From Stomoxys calcitrans (lineage: Eukaryota > Arthropoda > Insecta > Diptera > Muscidae), in NCBI RefSeq assembly GCF_963082655.1, contig NC_081553.1, positions 127,873,736 to 127,937,735 on the forward strand: a stretch of 64,000 nucleotides of DNA, given 5' to 3'. The notes under the pieces are model-generated. The model was not told where the DNA came from and searched no databases. It saw only the letters and a program-made list of their open reading frames with translations. This document shows positions 10,506 through 22,334 of the stretch, in pieces. Made by a program: the position numbers and the translations under genes. Position 1 is the stretch's first letter; each line of letters opens with the position of its first letter.

Positions 10506-11535
10506 ACAAGTAGAAGGGTGCTAAGTTCGCCCGGGCCGAATCTTATATACCCTCCACCATGGATAGCATTTGTCAAATTCTGACTTTTTCAAATACATAT
10601 GAGTTATATCAAGTTTTGACCGATATGGACTGTACTAGTCCTGCCGTACAAGTCATATAAAATTATCACCTCCAAAATTTCAGGCAAATCGAGTAATAAT
10701 TGCGCCTTTAAGAGGCTCAGATAGTCAAATTGGGAGATCGGATTACATGGCAGCTTTGTCAAGTTATGAACCGATTTAGACCATACTTGGCACAGTTGTT
10801 GGAAGTCATATCGAAACGACATATGAAAAATTTCAGCCAAATCGGATAACAATTGCGCCGCCTAGAACTCAATAAGTCAAATCATGTAATGGATTTATAT
10901 GGTGGCTATATCAGGTTGTAGACTGATTTAGACGACTTGGCACAGTTGTTGGAAGTCATACTGAATTGAGATATGCAAAATTTCAGCCAAATTCGATAAC
11001 AATTGCGCCCTCTTGAGGCTCAAAAAGTCTAATCGGAAAATCGGTTTATATGGCAGTTATATCAGGATATGGACTGATTTAGACCATACTTGACACAGTT
11101 TCAGTCCAATTGGATAAGAATTGCGCCCTCTAGAAGATCAAGAAGTCAAGACCCAAGATCGGTGTATATGATAGCTATATCAGGTTATGGACCACTTGTT
11201 GGATGTGATACCAAAACGATATGCGCAAAATTTCAGCCAAATCCGATAAGAATTTCGCCCTCTAGTGGCTCAAGAAGTCAAGACCAAAGATCGGTTTATA
11301 TGGCAGCAATATCAAAACTTGAACCAATATGGCCCATTTATAGTCCCAACCGACTTACACTTATAAGAAGTATTTGTGCAAAATTGTAAGCTCCTGGCTT
11401 TACTCCTTCGAAAGTTAGCGTGCTTTCGACAGGCGGACGGACGGACATGGCTAGATCGACTTAAAATGTCATGGCGTCATGACATGGATACTTTATGGGC
11501 TCTAAGACGAAAATTTCGAAGTGTATCTCATAAAT
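10506..11535 (-). mobile_element. DINE/Helentron-like element, subfamily D1, copy c
   Basis: Begins ACAAGTAGAAGGGTGC with a slightly altered palindrome (GTTCGCCCGGGCCGAA), with no gap after the end of D2 copy h. The tandem D1 units are more diverged than in other copies. At the right the AGGCGGACGGACGGACATGG tract is present, but the copy is truncated before the ATACCC end. Confidence 0.75.
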
Positions 11536-11645
11536 ACCTCGTCTACCTTCTTTCATGTCCTCAAATTTGTTTCGTTTGAAATGTACTTATTTCATTTGTG
11601 CACATCCTAATTTTGTCTGCTTTACAATTTTTCAGCATAGCACTT

Positions 11646-11970
11646 GCAAATGCAAAAAATGCAAATTTTGCCCATGAACATTCCACTAAGGAACAGGGGC
11701 AAACTTCTTACATATCAATGAGTGCAGTCCGATTCAAGTTTTTAAGCTCAATGATAAGGGGCAACCTTTTTATAGCCGAGTCCGAACGGCGTGGCGCAGT
11801 GCGAGACCTCTTTAGAGAGAAGTTTTACATGGCATAGTACCTCACAAATGTTGCCAGCATTAGGAGGGGAAAACCACCATTGAAAAATTTTTCTGGTCTC
11901 GCCAGGATTCGAACCTAGGCGTTCAGCGTCATAGGCGGACATGCTAACCTCTGCGCTACGGTGGCCTCCG
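11646..11970 (-). mobile_element. tRNA-derived SINE, full length with 9-bp target-site duplication
   Basis: The element reads on the minus strand. The tRNA-like head carries a pol III A box (TAGCGCAGAGG, 11948-11958) and a perfect B box (GGTTCGAATCC, 11905-11915). The body includes AACTTCTCTCTAAAGAGGTC and AACATTCCACTAAGGAACAG words (given on their own strands). ATAGCACTT occurs on both sides (11637-11645 and 11971-11979), a clean target-site duplication. No protein is encoded; mobility would depend on a LINE partner. Confidence 0.85.
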
Positions 11971-11979
11971 ATAGCACTT

Positions 11980-12299
11980 ACTAAAATATATTGTTTTAAC
12001 TTAACAATTATCATTTAATACATTATTTCATTTTATTGAGAAATAAATAAAAACAATACTTTAATTTTTTCTTGATATTTTTTGTCCCCCTACACCACCA
12101 TGTGCCTGTCTATGATAGGAACTAGACATATAATTGGCTCAGTAGCACTTCTTCGCAATACATATGTATGTATGAAAGAGGACACAACAGAACGTAGAAA
12201 TAGATACTCTCATTTTGTATTATTAAATAACAATTTATTTCGTACAATCAAAAATATGTTCAACGTATGCCTACTTTACCAATCACTTGCCAAGATACA
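11980..12299. other. Unassigned stretch
   Basis: AT-rich, no recognised element. Its last 40 bases (12261-12300) recur to the right of the next DINE copy. Confidence 0.4.
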
Positions 12300-13699
12300 A
12301 CAAGTAAAAGCGTGCTAAGTTCGGCCGGGCCAAATCTTTTATACCCTCCACCATGGATCGCATTTGTCGAGTTCTTTTCCCGGCATCTCTTCTTAGGCAA
12401 AAAAGGATATAAGAAAAGATTTGTTCTGCTATTAGAGCGATAACAAGATATAGTCCGGTTTGGACCACAATTATATTATATATTGGGTACCTGCGTAAAA
12501 TGTCAGCCAATCGAATAAGAATTGCACCCTTTGGGGGCACAAGAAGTAAAATAGAGAGATCGATTTATATTGGAGCTGTATCGGGCTATAGACAGATTCA
12601 GATCATAATAAACACGTATGTTGATGGTCATGAGAGGATCTGTCGTACAAAATTTCAGGCAAATCGGATAATAATTGCTACCTCTAGAGGCTCAAGAAGT
12701 CAATATCCCAGATCGGTTTATATGGCAGCTATATCAGGTTAGGAACCGATTTGAACTTCATTTAACACAGTTGTTGAGAGTAAGAATAAAATACGTCTTG
12801 CAAAATTTCAGCCAAATCGGCTAAGAATTGCGCCCTCTAGAAGCTCAAGAAGTCAAGACCCAAGATCGGCTTATATGACAGCTATATCGGGTTATGGACC
12901 GATTTGAACCATACTTGGCACAGTTGTTGGATATCATAACAAAATACTTCGTGCAAAAATTCATTCAAATCGGATAAGAATTGCGCCTTTTAGAGGCTCA
13001 AGAAGTCAAGACCCAAAATCGGTTTATATGACAGCTATATCAGGTTATGAACCGATTTGAACCATACTTGGCACAATTGTTGGACATCATCATTATATGA
13101 CAGCTAAATCGGGTTATGGCCCGATTTTAACCGTACTTGTCACAGTTGTTGGATATCATAACAAAACACGTCGTGCACAATTTCATTCAAATCGGATAAG
13201 AATTGCGCCCTCTAGAGGCTCAAGAAGTCAAGACCCAAGATCGGTTTATATGGCAGCTATATCAGGTTATGGACCAATTCGAACCATACTTGGCACAATT
13301 GTTGGATATCATAACAAAATACTTCGTGCAAAATTTCATTCAAATCGGATAAGAATTGCGCCCTCTAGAGGCTCAAGAAGTCAAGACCCAATATCGGTTT
13401 ATATGGCAGCTATATCAAAACATGGACCGATATGGCCCATTTACAATACCAACCGACCTACACTAATAGGAAGTATTTGTGCAAAATTTCAAGCGGCTAG
13501 CTTTATTTTTTCCGAAGTTAGCGTGCTTTCGACAGACAGACGGACGGACGGACAGACGGACGGAAATGGCTAGATCGACATAAAAAGTCGCGACGATCAA
13601 GAATATATATACTTTATGGGGTCTCAGATGAATATTTCGAGTAGTTACAAACAGAATGACGAAATTAGTAAACCCCCTATCCTATGGTGGAGGGTATGA
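12300..13699 (-). mobile_element. DINE/Helentron-like element, subfamily D1, copy d
   Basis: Complete-looking D1: ACAAGTAAAAGCGTGC and palindrome at left; ATGGTGGAGGGTAT at 13684-13697 at right. Unit positions 12898 and 13051 are 153 apart, and 13273 and 13426 are 153 apart. Between them one unit is shortened to about 68 bp. The GGAC tract near 13540-13562 is expanded. An open frame of 158 codons at 13097-13573 spans two units only because the unit length is divisible by three. Confidence 0.85.
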
Positions 13700-13714
13700 A
13701 AACAAATCGGATTT

Positions 13715-13754
13715 CAACGTATGCCTACTTTACCAATCACTTGCCAAGACACAA
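13715..13754. repeat. 40-bp direct repeat flanking D1 copy d (partner 12261-12300)
   Basis: CAACGTATGCCTACTTTACC plus the following 20 bases occur on both sides of D1 copy d with a single C/T difference. Part of a further unit (ACAAATCGGATTTCAA) appears at 13701-13716 and again at 13757-13772, so the target seems to have been a short tandem repeat. Confidence 0.7.
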
Positions 13755-13934
13755 AAACAAATCGGATTTCAATGTAATTAAAGCAATTAACACCTTTTTT
13801 GAAAAGTGTTTTTATAATTCCATACAACGTTTAATCGGTCAAATTTAGGTCTTAATTTTTTTTACTCTTTATTGGATTGAGTTCAATATTTTGAGCTATT
13901 ACAAAACGGAATAACAACAACAATTACATGCAAA

Positions 13935-15125
13935 ATAAGTAAGGACATGCTAAAGTCGAGCGAAGGCGACCTTAAGTCGTCGAAACTAGAATTTGCTTAA
14001 ATTTGAAAAGGAAGAATTTCGACCAAAATTCGGACATATTGTGGGAGTTGTAGAAAAAATCATAGTGCAAATTATTGAGAAGCTCGTTTGACAAATGCGT
14101 AAGCAAAGGCTATGAATAGAAGCTATAACTAAATCTAAAATCATTTCTATGAAATTTACCAGTGATCAGAAAAGTCATAAAAGAAACCTTGGTGACAAAT
14201 TGTGTGAGGATCGGTTAACAAATGACCAAATTATTGCAATATAAGTCAAAACCGGACGAAAATATATGTAAGAACTAAATTTAAATCTTAACAGATTTTT
14301 AAATCTTAAATCTTAACAGAAAACATTGTGCAAAATTAAGAGAAAATCTGTTAAGAAATACGCTGACAAAGGCTCTAAAAGATAAAATCGGTTAATACAT
14401 ATATATGAGGGCTATATTTGAATATGAACTGATTTCTATGAACTTCAACAGCACTGTCGGTAGTCATAAGGAAATCCTTTGTGCTAAATTTCATGTTAAT
14501 CGGTTAACAAATGACCACATTATTGCAATATTTGTCCAAATCGGACGAATATATATACGAGAACTATATGCAAATATGAACAGAATCCCCACGTTTTGTG
14601 GTAGTTGTAGAAGAAAACGTAGTATAAAGTTTTGAGAAAATCGGTTGATAAATGCGCTTGCAAAGGCTCTAGATGTTGAAATCGGTCAAATTCACCAGTA
14701 AACTCGAGACTCATAAGAGATTCCCCAAATATGAGAATTGGTTCACAAATGATGATACTATTGCAGTATTAGTCCAAATGAGGTGAACATATAAATGGGA
14801 GCTAAATCCAAATCTGAACCGATTTTTGCCAAATTCAATAGGCTTCGTCTCTAAGCCAAAAAGATGTCGGTTCCAAATTTGATGACGATAGGATGAAAAT
14901 TGCGAACTGTACTTTGTACACAAATTAACATAGCATTCAGACAGACGGACGCATAGACAGACAGACATAGCTATAAATCGCAATAAATAGCAATAAATCG
15001 AATCAGACAATGATTTTGAGTCGATCGGTATACTTATCAATGTGCTTAGCTTTCTTCCTTCTGGGTGTTACAAACAAATTCACTAAGTTATAATACCCTG
15101 TCCCACAATAGTGGTGTAGGGTATA
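13935..15125 (-). mobile_element. DINE/Helentron-like element, subfamily D3
   Basis: The left end has AAGTAAGGACATGCTAAAGTCG. The interior is diverged units with TTAATCGGTTAACAAATG and TATAAATGGGAGCTA.ATCC. The right end has CAGACAGACGGACGCATAGAC and ATACCCTGTCCCACA, with GTGGTGTAGGGTATAA closing an inverted terminal motif. It is clearly related to D1 and D2 in architecture but the sequence is far more diverged. Confidence 0.65.
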
Positions 15126-15360
15126 ATTAATACAATACGATACAGTTGGTTAACAATTCACCGCTCACCGATAAAAGTAGACATGGACATTGATCATATA
15201 GATGCATTCACAGTCGCTGGTTCAAAATTTTAGAGTCCAAGCTGCTTACTGTGGTCTCTTAAACCGGTCATTGGTCTATAGTGCAATACGGGGCCGCAGA
15301 CCGATCATTTGGTATGTTAAACAGTTTTACATGTGCTTTACTGCTGCTGGCAACATATAT

Positions 15361-16797
15361 GGTTAGGTGAGGTTGAAAAGAGGGTGCAGATATTAATCCC
15401 TTAACTGAGTCGATCCAAAAGACTTCGGGTTAACCAAGTTTATTGATGGCAGTCCTCTGGCCTTCTCCTCCAAATCGTCTGCCCCTTACTCCGTTATGGG
15501 CCGACATCCAAACGATGCGGATTTTCCCATCCTCAGAGAAGGCGTTAATCTCCTCCTTACACTGCAAGGCTGTTCGTGACCTTACCCTCCTGGATGTTAT
15601 TGCCATTATGGTAATTTTACTGTCGGTAAAGATGTTCAGACTCGACGTCTTCGCGCTAGCACCACACCACTTCACGCATTCCGTGATTGCCCGGATCTCC
15701 GCGTGCAGGACCGTATTATGGTCAGGCAGTCTAAAACAGATCTCAGTCCCTGGGTTCTCAATGTAAACCCCTAGGCCCACTCTGTCCTCTAGCTTTGATC
15801 CATACGTGTAACATGATCTTCCAGATGGCAATACTAGGGTTCCGTCAATCCAAGACTGTGCCGATGGCAGCAGTGCCTCGCACTCGACTTCAAGATTCAT
15901 CTCAGGTATCCGATCGGAAACCTCTACCCTTCCTTCCTTCCAGGTTTCCTATCGTCGCCTCGATTATACTGCGATGGTATGAGCTGCTCCCCTCGTATGA
16001 GCTGCTCATTCTGCCATCGCCTTAAGAGTCATAACCGCAGTGGCTGCCTCACACTTAATCTGTACGTCAATGGGGCGGATATCTAGAATAGTCTCCAGTG
16101 CCCTAGTGGGCGGGGTCCTCATCGCTCCGCCTATGCCAAGACAATATGTTCTCTGAACCTGTTGTATGGTTCTTATGTTGCACTTTTTCTCCATAACAGT
16201 CCACCAAACCCAACATCTGTGAGCCTTCTTAGTACGCTACTGAATGTGACACTTCCAATTCAGTTTCCTGTCCAAGATCACACCAAAGTATTTGACCTTG
16301 TCAAAAATCGAAATCGTTTTATTGAGGAAACGTGGTGCGTTAAATTAGCCCACCTTCGTCTACCTCGTGAACAGACATATTTTAGTCTTCTCTGGGCTAA
16401 CATTGAGACCTCTGGGTCTAGCCCAGTCATATGCCATATGCAAGATCCTTTCGGCCCTTCTGCATAGCTCGTTCGGATCCTTACCCCTTAGAAGTATTAT
16501 AACATCGTAGCAGACGGGTTCAAATCCCTCCTCAGTCAGCATGCGTAATAGGTTATTTATGGTGGTCACCCATAGGAGTGGCGATAAAATGCCCCCCTGT
16601 GGTGTGCCCTGTGTCACTTTCTTCCTTATATTTATGCCATGAGAACCACAATTTATCCAACTGTTCCTTAGCATATGGTTTATCCAGTCTCTAAGGACCG
16701 GGTCCACCCGGTAGTGGTTTAAGGATTGGATCAGTGTGTCGGCCCGGCCATTGTTAAAAGCCCCCTCGATGTCAATGCATATCGCCGGCCACGAGTC
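15361..16797 (-). mobile_element. LINE-A copy: RT fingers/palm through RNase H
   Basis: On the minus strand, RT sequence from about 16797 includes WPAICIDIEGAFNN and GTPQGGILSPLLW. It continues to NVSPEKTKICLF, then a frame-shifted thumb region and the RNase H (CYTYGSKLEDRVGLGVYIEN, AEIRAITECVKW, NIFTDSKITI). Three lesions matter. The RT active site reads CYDVII, lacking the usual two residues after the tyrosine. The first RNase H aspartate is Tyr (YTYGSK). The last aspartate region is missing (GVRGRRFGG). This is the longest LINE-A copy in the window. A short unrelated tail at 15361-15415 adjoins its 3' side. Confidence 0.8.
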
Positions 16798-16860
16798 ACA
16801 CCCAGACGTTCAGCGTCATAATTGGACTTGCAAACCTCTGCCAAAGTTAACCTCCATAAC
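16798..16860 (-). mobile_element. SINE head fragment, degenerate
   Basis: Contains CAGACGTTCAGCGTCATAAT and AACCTCTGCC in the order seen in the SINE copy at 11920-11970 on the minus strand. Box motifs are degraded. Confidence 0.5.
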
Positions 16861-18356
16861 CACTGGGTTTTGTTTTTAACAATCACCTTTTGTGATACAA
16901 TTTCTTTGCTCTTGTCTTTTGACTCAATGAAATCAATTTTTTTTTTCATTTTCAAGTTTTTTGCCTGTTAGGGCGAAGATCATTAAATTTTAAAATTTTT
17001 GCTTGTTGCTTTTTGGAGACGAGCTCAATGATCGGAGATTTCCCTTGCAAATGGAAATGGCAATTTGTGTCTCAACTTGAAACCTTACACATTGACATAT
17101 AATCATTTAAGTTTTATTCCCGAAAGGAATATATTGTAACTAAAGTGGAGAGTTTACAAAAGACAAGTAATTTGTTATTGCCAAAACTACTTTGAAATCA
17201 TATTTTCGCCAACCCTTAAAAAACTCCCAAGACATTCGGAACTACAATTGAAACATATTAAGGAAGTATTTCAAAATCACGATATGAAAAACACGTGTAT
17301 TTGAGTAAACAGACCAAAACTGACAAAGAAATCGATATGCTGAAGGAGTGATTTGAAAGTCAGCGCATTTCGTATATCAGATATAGCCCTAAAAATTTCC
17401 TATTCGTGGGTTTTTATTGCGACAATGAGCAACAAACAGCAAATTATAAAGGACTAAGGTAGTTGGTACTTGAAATCATTATCTGTATCATAACAAATAT
17501 TTACTTAACTTCTTAATGTTTGTAAAGTTCAAGGGGAGGAATTGCCACATAGTTACCAGTTAAGGGTGGACTGGCTTGGGCATCAAAACGGAAGGAAGGA
17601 AGTTTCCACACCACACAAAGTAATTGTAGTTTTACTTAAATACCAAGTGCGAATGATTGGTGGTGAGATTTTAACCATTTTATTGTGATAGCAATTGTGA
17701 TTTAAAGTGGAAATGTAAAGTTTTAATTCTCCTTGGAAACATCCTTAGTGTGTGGGATATTTGAACAGGTGAGCTACAATTTATCCTGTTCTTCATACAC
17801 ACAAATGACTCTGCTTTATTGAAATTTCTTATTAAATCACCATTGGCAACAACTGAGTGATGTTCGCAGTGGCAACCAGGAGTAGAAATGTGTATTATGT
17901 GCGCTTTGCTTTGTTGCAATATAGTCCATCAAATGGTTAATATTCCATCAATCTGAAATGAATACTTGAAAATTGTTTTTGTACTTTTTGTATTTACTCA
18001 GTTGTGAACCGGTCCAATCATTGCGAAAAAATGTCAACAATAACAAAAGATCCACTATGGTGACCAATAAAATAGCACAATTGAAGAGAAATCACGAATC
18101 AAATTCCGGCCAACAGTTTTACAATTGAATTGCCACTATAGGAAATACTTTAAGTTGATAACAGTGAAGGTTCCTTCTTCCTGCACCTACGTTATTTATA
18201 GGTTTAGCGTACTTGTAATCGACTAATAATTATAAAATACTAAAAACTTTTTATTTCATTAGCTTGTCGCATTATTGCGAATGTTCAAAGCTTCTAATTA
18301 CCTGTATATGTTAAACAATTGAAATAAACAAGTCTCATTACTGGCTGGCTTCTCTA
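16861..18356. other. Unassigned stretch of about 1.5 kb
   Basis: AT-rich and free of recognisable transposon words, unlike most of the window. No open frame looks coding on either strand. It may be ordinary intergenic or intronic host DNA. Confidence 0.4.
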
Positions 18357-20010
18357 TATATGGCACACTATTCAGAGATGCCGCCTTCAAACCTTAAGTC
18401 GCTGGTTGAAGCCGCTTCTGTAGGAAAGAAAAGCCTCATTGTAGGAAGTGATGCTAACGCACATCACCAGATATTGGGAAGTTCGGGTGTCAACGAAAGG
18501 GGTGCAAAGGGGTGTAATTTGCAATCTGGCGATTTGTAATAAAGTTGTTAAACCGACCTTTATTACCAGGAACAGACAGGAGATACTAGATTTGACCTTC
18601 GTATCGGAAGATATAAGTGGAAGAATATGCGACTGGGAAGTGTTGGATGAGTACAGCTTCTCTGATCATCGTTATATTAGTTTCAGCCTTGTAGAAAATA
18701 CTGAAATAGTGGTCCCTCGGCTAAACAGAAGAAAGGCGGATTGGTATAAATTTCGGCACAAATTCTGCACGTCTATCCCTTTTAGACTAGAAAAGGAAGT
18801 GGTCAAGCGGATCACGAAGGCCCTAAATGACTCGCTTGTGTCAGCATGCCCTAGTGCCAAGCCAAGGGGCAAGTAGCGACCGCCATGGTGGACCCCAGAG
18901 CTGGTTGGTCTAAGGAAGGACTGCAGATAACTCTTCAACAGAGCAAAAGCAACAAGAGCACCACACGATCGGGACATCTCTAAGGCTGAGCTAAGAAACT
19001 ATAAGGGCGAGCTGAGAAAGGCTCACAACAAATACTGGGTAGAATTCTGCAGCTCCTTGGAGGATACATCTGAGGCCTCTAGGCTAAGGATAATTCTGTC
19101 TTGGAGACCTATTGGGGTGGGGTATATCCTGAAGTCAAAGATTGTATGGACAGTGTCTAGTGAGGAAACACTAGAACTACTCGTTGATACACATTTCCCG
19201 GGAAATTCTCCAACGGACAACGTGGCGCCAAGAGAGGTTGTCACTGATATGCATTCGTTGGAGGCCATTAGGGAAATTGTGTCTGAGCCGAAAATCCTAT
19301 GGCCGATAAGAAGTTTCGACTCCTTTAAGTCGCCATGCCCTGATGATGTATCACCGGTTGAATTACAAGCTGTGTCTGATAGACTGGTTCCTGGCTGAGG
19401 AAAATATACTCTGCTTGTATCAGAATGTCATATATACCTGTGGGATGCAGGGACACGAAGGTCATTTTCATTCCGAAAGCAGGAAATCCCTACCACACGA
19501 AGGCGAAAGATTTTCGTCCTATTAGTCTGTCATCCTTTATGCTGAAGGATCTTGAAAGGTTGACAGAAACATATCTTAGGGCAAAGATCCCTGGAGATCG
19601 CCTTTCGTGGCAGCAGCATGCATATAGTAAAGGCAAATCCACTGAAACAACCCTTCACGACCTAGTCGGCTATATTGGGGGTTCACTCGCTGTCAAGGAA
19701 TATACCATGGTAGATTATTGCGGATAGGGGAAAGTTTCCCAGCACTCTAAGAGATATATTTCAGGAAGCTCTACGTGCAACAGCAACGTGGGCTACCGAT
19801 AGTGGTCTAGGTATAAATTCGTGCAAGTCAGAAGTAGTTCTTTTCAGCAGGAGATACAAAGTGCCTACAATGGAACCTGTCTCCTTGGGTGAAGAGAATG
19901 TTCCATTTACAGAATGCGCAAAATACCTGGGTGTTTTGCTGGACAGGAAACTGAACTTCAAATACAACATTTTGGAAAGGGCAAGAAGGCCACACTTGCG
20001 TAATGGGTAT
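18357..20010 (+). mobile_element. LINE-B copy: APE endonuclease, linker, RT start and RT thumb
   Basis: The plus strand codes for an endonuclease C-terminal half (MPPSNLKSLVEAASVGKKSL, VGSDANAHHQILGSS, ILDLTFVSEDISGRICDWEV, SFSDHRYISF). An EN-RT linker (RPPWWTPELVG, SSEETLELLVDTHFPG) and RT N-terminus (TKVIFIPKAGNPYH, FRPISLSSFMLKDLERL) follow. After about 19728 it jumps to a thumb segment (LRDIFQEALRATATWATDSG, KYLGVLLDRKLNF). The RT palm with the YADD motif is deleted. Frameshifts occur near 18500, 18870 and 19395. Confidence 0.8.
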
Positions 20011-20884
20011 ACTCTTGGGTGAATGGTATACATCCAGTAAAAACAAGGAAAAAGATTCGAACCAAACTCCTTGACAATTGAAATTTTTTTTGTGGATCCA
20101 AATCCGGAGCTCAAACCCTGTAATGTCTTTTGCTTTAGCGCATTTCAATATTCCCGACAATTGATTTATACTATTATTGCTATATTAGCGAACACAAATG
20201 TTTTCATTCACTCGCTCTTTAATATCGGCTTTGATCGTTCGCTGCAGTGACTGATGTTTTGTCATTGTCAAGTATGTGAGACAAAATAAAGTGTTCCCAC
20301 CGGGTAATGTGATATGGGTGAGTGTGATCTTCATTGAATGCCTTTGCACTTGAGTTATTTTTTAGCTATAGTATGAACTCGAATGTAGAAAGATATGGTT
20401 ATGTGCCAACATGCGATACACCTATGTTCTTTTGGTGGACAGAAAAACAGTTAATTTAGGTTTTTTGGTTTGTTCTGAAACTAAAAGAAAAGTGTGAGAA
20501 CTTTATAAAATCACAGCTTTTATCACAGAATTTCAAATAACGCATTTAGAAAGTACTGTCAAGTGAATAAATGTTTACCCTATAAAAGTAAACGTTGTGA
20601 CTGTCGAAGAAATGAAAATCCATTACATTTAAATATACATTTACCATAAAACAAAACAAGCAAATTTGGGCAAAGACGACTCTTTGATAGTCTAAACATA
20701 GTGAATATATTTTCAGATAGTGCTGTTTTTATATCCTCCACCAAAGAATGGGGGTTAGAGTGTCCCAAAAAACAAACTTTCAATTTAAAACGCTGCTCTA
20801 TTGGACATCTGTCTATTTGTCGCAACATCTTACGCTAAGGCTTGGTTACTATGCCCTTTAGCAGTAATATGACTGCAAAATCGG
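20011..20884. other. Unassigned stretch
   Basis: No recognised repeat. A minus-strand frame of 82 codons at 20580-20828 has mixed composition but no family resemblance that I can name. Confidence 0.35.
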
Positions 20885-21575
20885 ACTATGCTATTGTATG
20901 TATGAGAGCTTAGTGCGCATCTGTGCCGACTTTCATAAAATTGGGCAGAGGTGTGAAGATATTTAATAAATCCATCGTTACCAAATTTCGTTAGGATCGA
21001 AAGCTATAGCCACTTCGGCCTTATAAGCGTAAATCGGGCGATACATATATGGGAACTATATCTAAATCGGAACCGATTTGGATGAAATTTCGCAGAGATT
21101 TTTAGATGGTTAAAGGACCACTCCGTACAAAGTTTTGTGTAAATCGGTTGAAAATTGGGCCATAGATATGTGAGCTACATATAAATCTGAACCGGTTTTC
21201 ACCAAAATTAATAGCGTTTATCCTTAGGCTAAAAGTGATAATTGTAAAATTTCGTGATGATTGAACTGAGGAGTATTGGGTTGCCCAAAAAGTAATTGCG
21301 GATTTTTTAAAAAAAAGTAAATGCATTTTTAATAAAACTTAGAATGAACTTAAATCAAATATACTTTTCTTAAAATTTTTTTCTAAAGCAAGCTAAAAGT
21401 AACAGCTGATTACTGACAGAAGAAAGAATGCAATTACAGAGTCACAAGCTGTAAGAAATATTTGTCAACTCCGACTGTATGAAAAATCCGCAATTACTTT
21501 TTGGGCAACCCAATAGTTCTGAGTCGATCTGTATACTATTAACTACCAAAGAAGTAGCTCTAGGTGTTACTTGTG
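20885..21575 (-). mobile_element. DINE D3-type fragment, interrupted by a MITE
   Basis: Carries TATATGGGAACTATATCTAA, AACCGATTTGGAT, AAATCTGAACCGGTTTTCAC and AATTTCGTGATGATTGAACT, then after the MITE GAGTCGATCTGTATACT. The same order of words is seen in D3 at 14780-15060. The MITE at 21276-21513 splits it. Confidence 0.6.
21276..21513. mobile_element. mariner-type MITE, copy A (238 bp, TA duplication)
   Basis: Terminal inverted repeats start TTGGGTTGCCCAAAAAGTAA and end TTTTTGGGCAACCCAA, with TA at both flanks (21274-21275 and 21514-21515). There is no transposase. The terminal words CCAAAAAGTAATTGCGG closely resemble human Hsmar1/MADE1 ends (from memory), pointing to a mariner-family parent. 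Confidence 0.85.
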
Positions 21576-21799
21576 TTTAATTAACAGAGAATGCAGTATA
21601 AATTTAAAATTAAATTCTAAGACGCAAAATCCTCCAATGGATCCCAAAAAATTTACTTCTTCAAATTTTGAACGCCGTTCCGACATGTGTTATCTTCAAC
21701 CGATCTTTATAATATTTCGTATTTCACTTATTGACATCAAAAGGAAAAAAATGCAGGGTATGCGTTTCTTTATTTGTTCAACAAATTTTCTCAGTTATG

Positions 21800-22140
21800 G
21801 GATGGGGCGGTTTAATGGGGGTATGCTTATTTCATCATTCCGTTTGTAACACATCGAAATATTGATGTGCAACCTATCGAAGTATATATATCTTTGATCG
21901 TCTTGACATTCTAATTGGCCATGTCCGTCCGTCTGTTGGAGGCAAGCTGACTTTCGAAGGAAAAAAGCTGGGCGGTTCAAATTTTTTTTGTGAACTGAAA
22001 ATGCTTATAAACCGATCTTTAAATTTGACTTCTTGACCCTCTAGAAAGCGCAATTACCAACGAAAATTTTCTTATGATTTCCAACAGCCGTTCCAAGTTT
22101 GGACCAAGTCAATCCACAACCTGCTTTAACTTTTTGAGCC
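21800..22140 (+). mobile_element. DINE-like fragment, 5' block
   Basis: Contains CATTCCGTTTGTAACACATC, GAAGTATATATATCTTTGAT and GGCCATGTCCGTCCGTCTGT, the conserved 5' block, then unit-like text (ATAAACCGATCTTTAAATTT, CCCTCTAGAAAGCGCAATT) and a short partial unit. Confidence 0.65.
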
Positions 22141-22141
22141 T

Positions 22142-22334
22142 TTAGGTTAGGCTAGGTTGGAGAACACGCGACCAGCAATCTCGGTGACAAGCCGCTTAGC
22201 TCAGAGACCTTAGGTTCATTGTGTTCACCCTAGAAGTAGAAGAGAAGTAGGAAAAAATATAGATAAACATCCCCCAACGAATTGTATGAGACAGCAAATA
22301 TGGACAAAACAAGTGAAAAGGTGAAAAATTCATA
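22142..22334 (-). mobile_element. Probable LINE 3' tail fragment
   Basis: Begins AGGTTAGGCTAGGTTGG, which on the minus strand is a CCTAAC-type 3' tail like those of the LINE ends at 24425-24592 and 56740-56945. The adjoining sequence is not otherwise recognised. Confidence 0.4.

Noticed and set aside
11900..11970. tRNA gene(s) at SINE heads (also 37642, 52303, 56321)
   Set aside because: A and B boxes are present, but the sequence continues into a shared 300-bp body and one copy has target-site duplications; no proper cloverleaf anticodon arm could be drawn.
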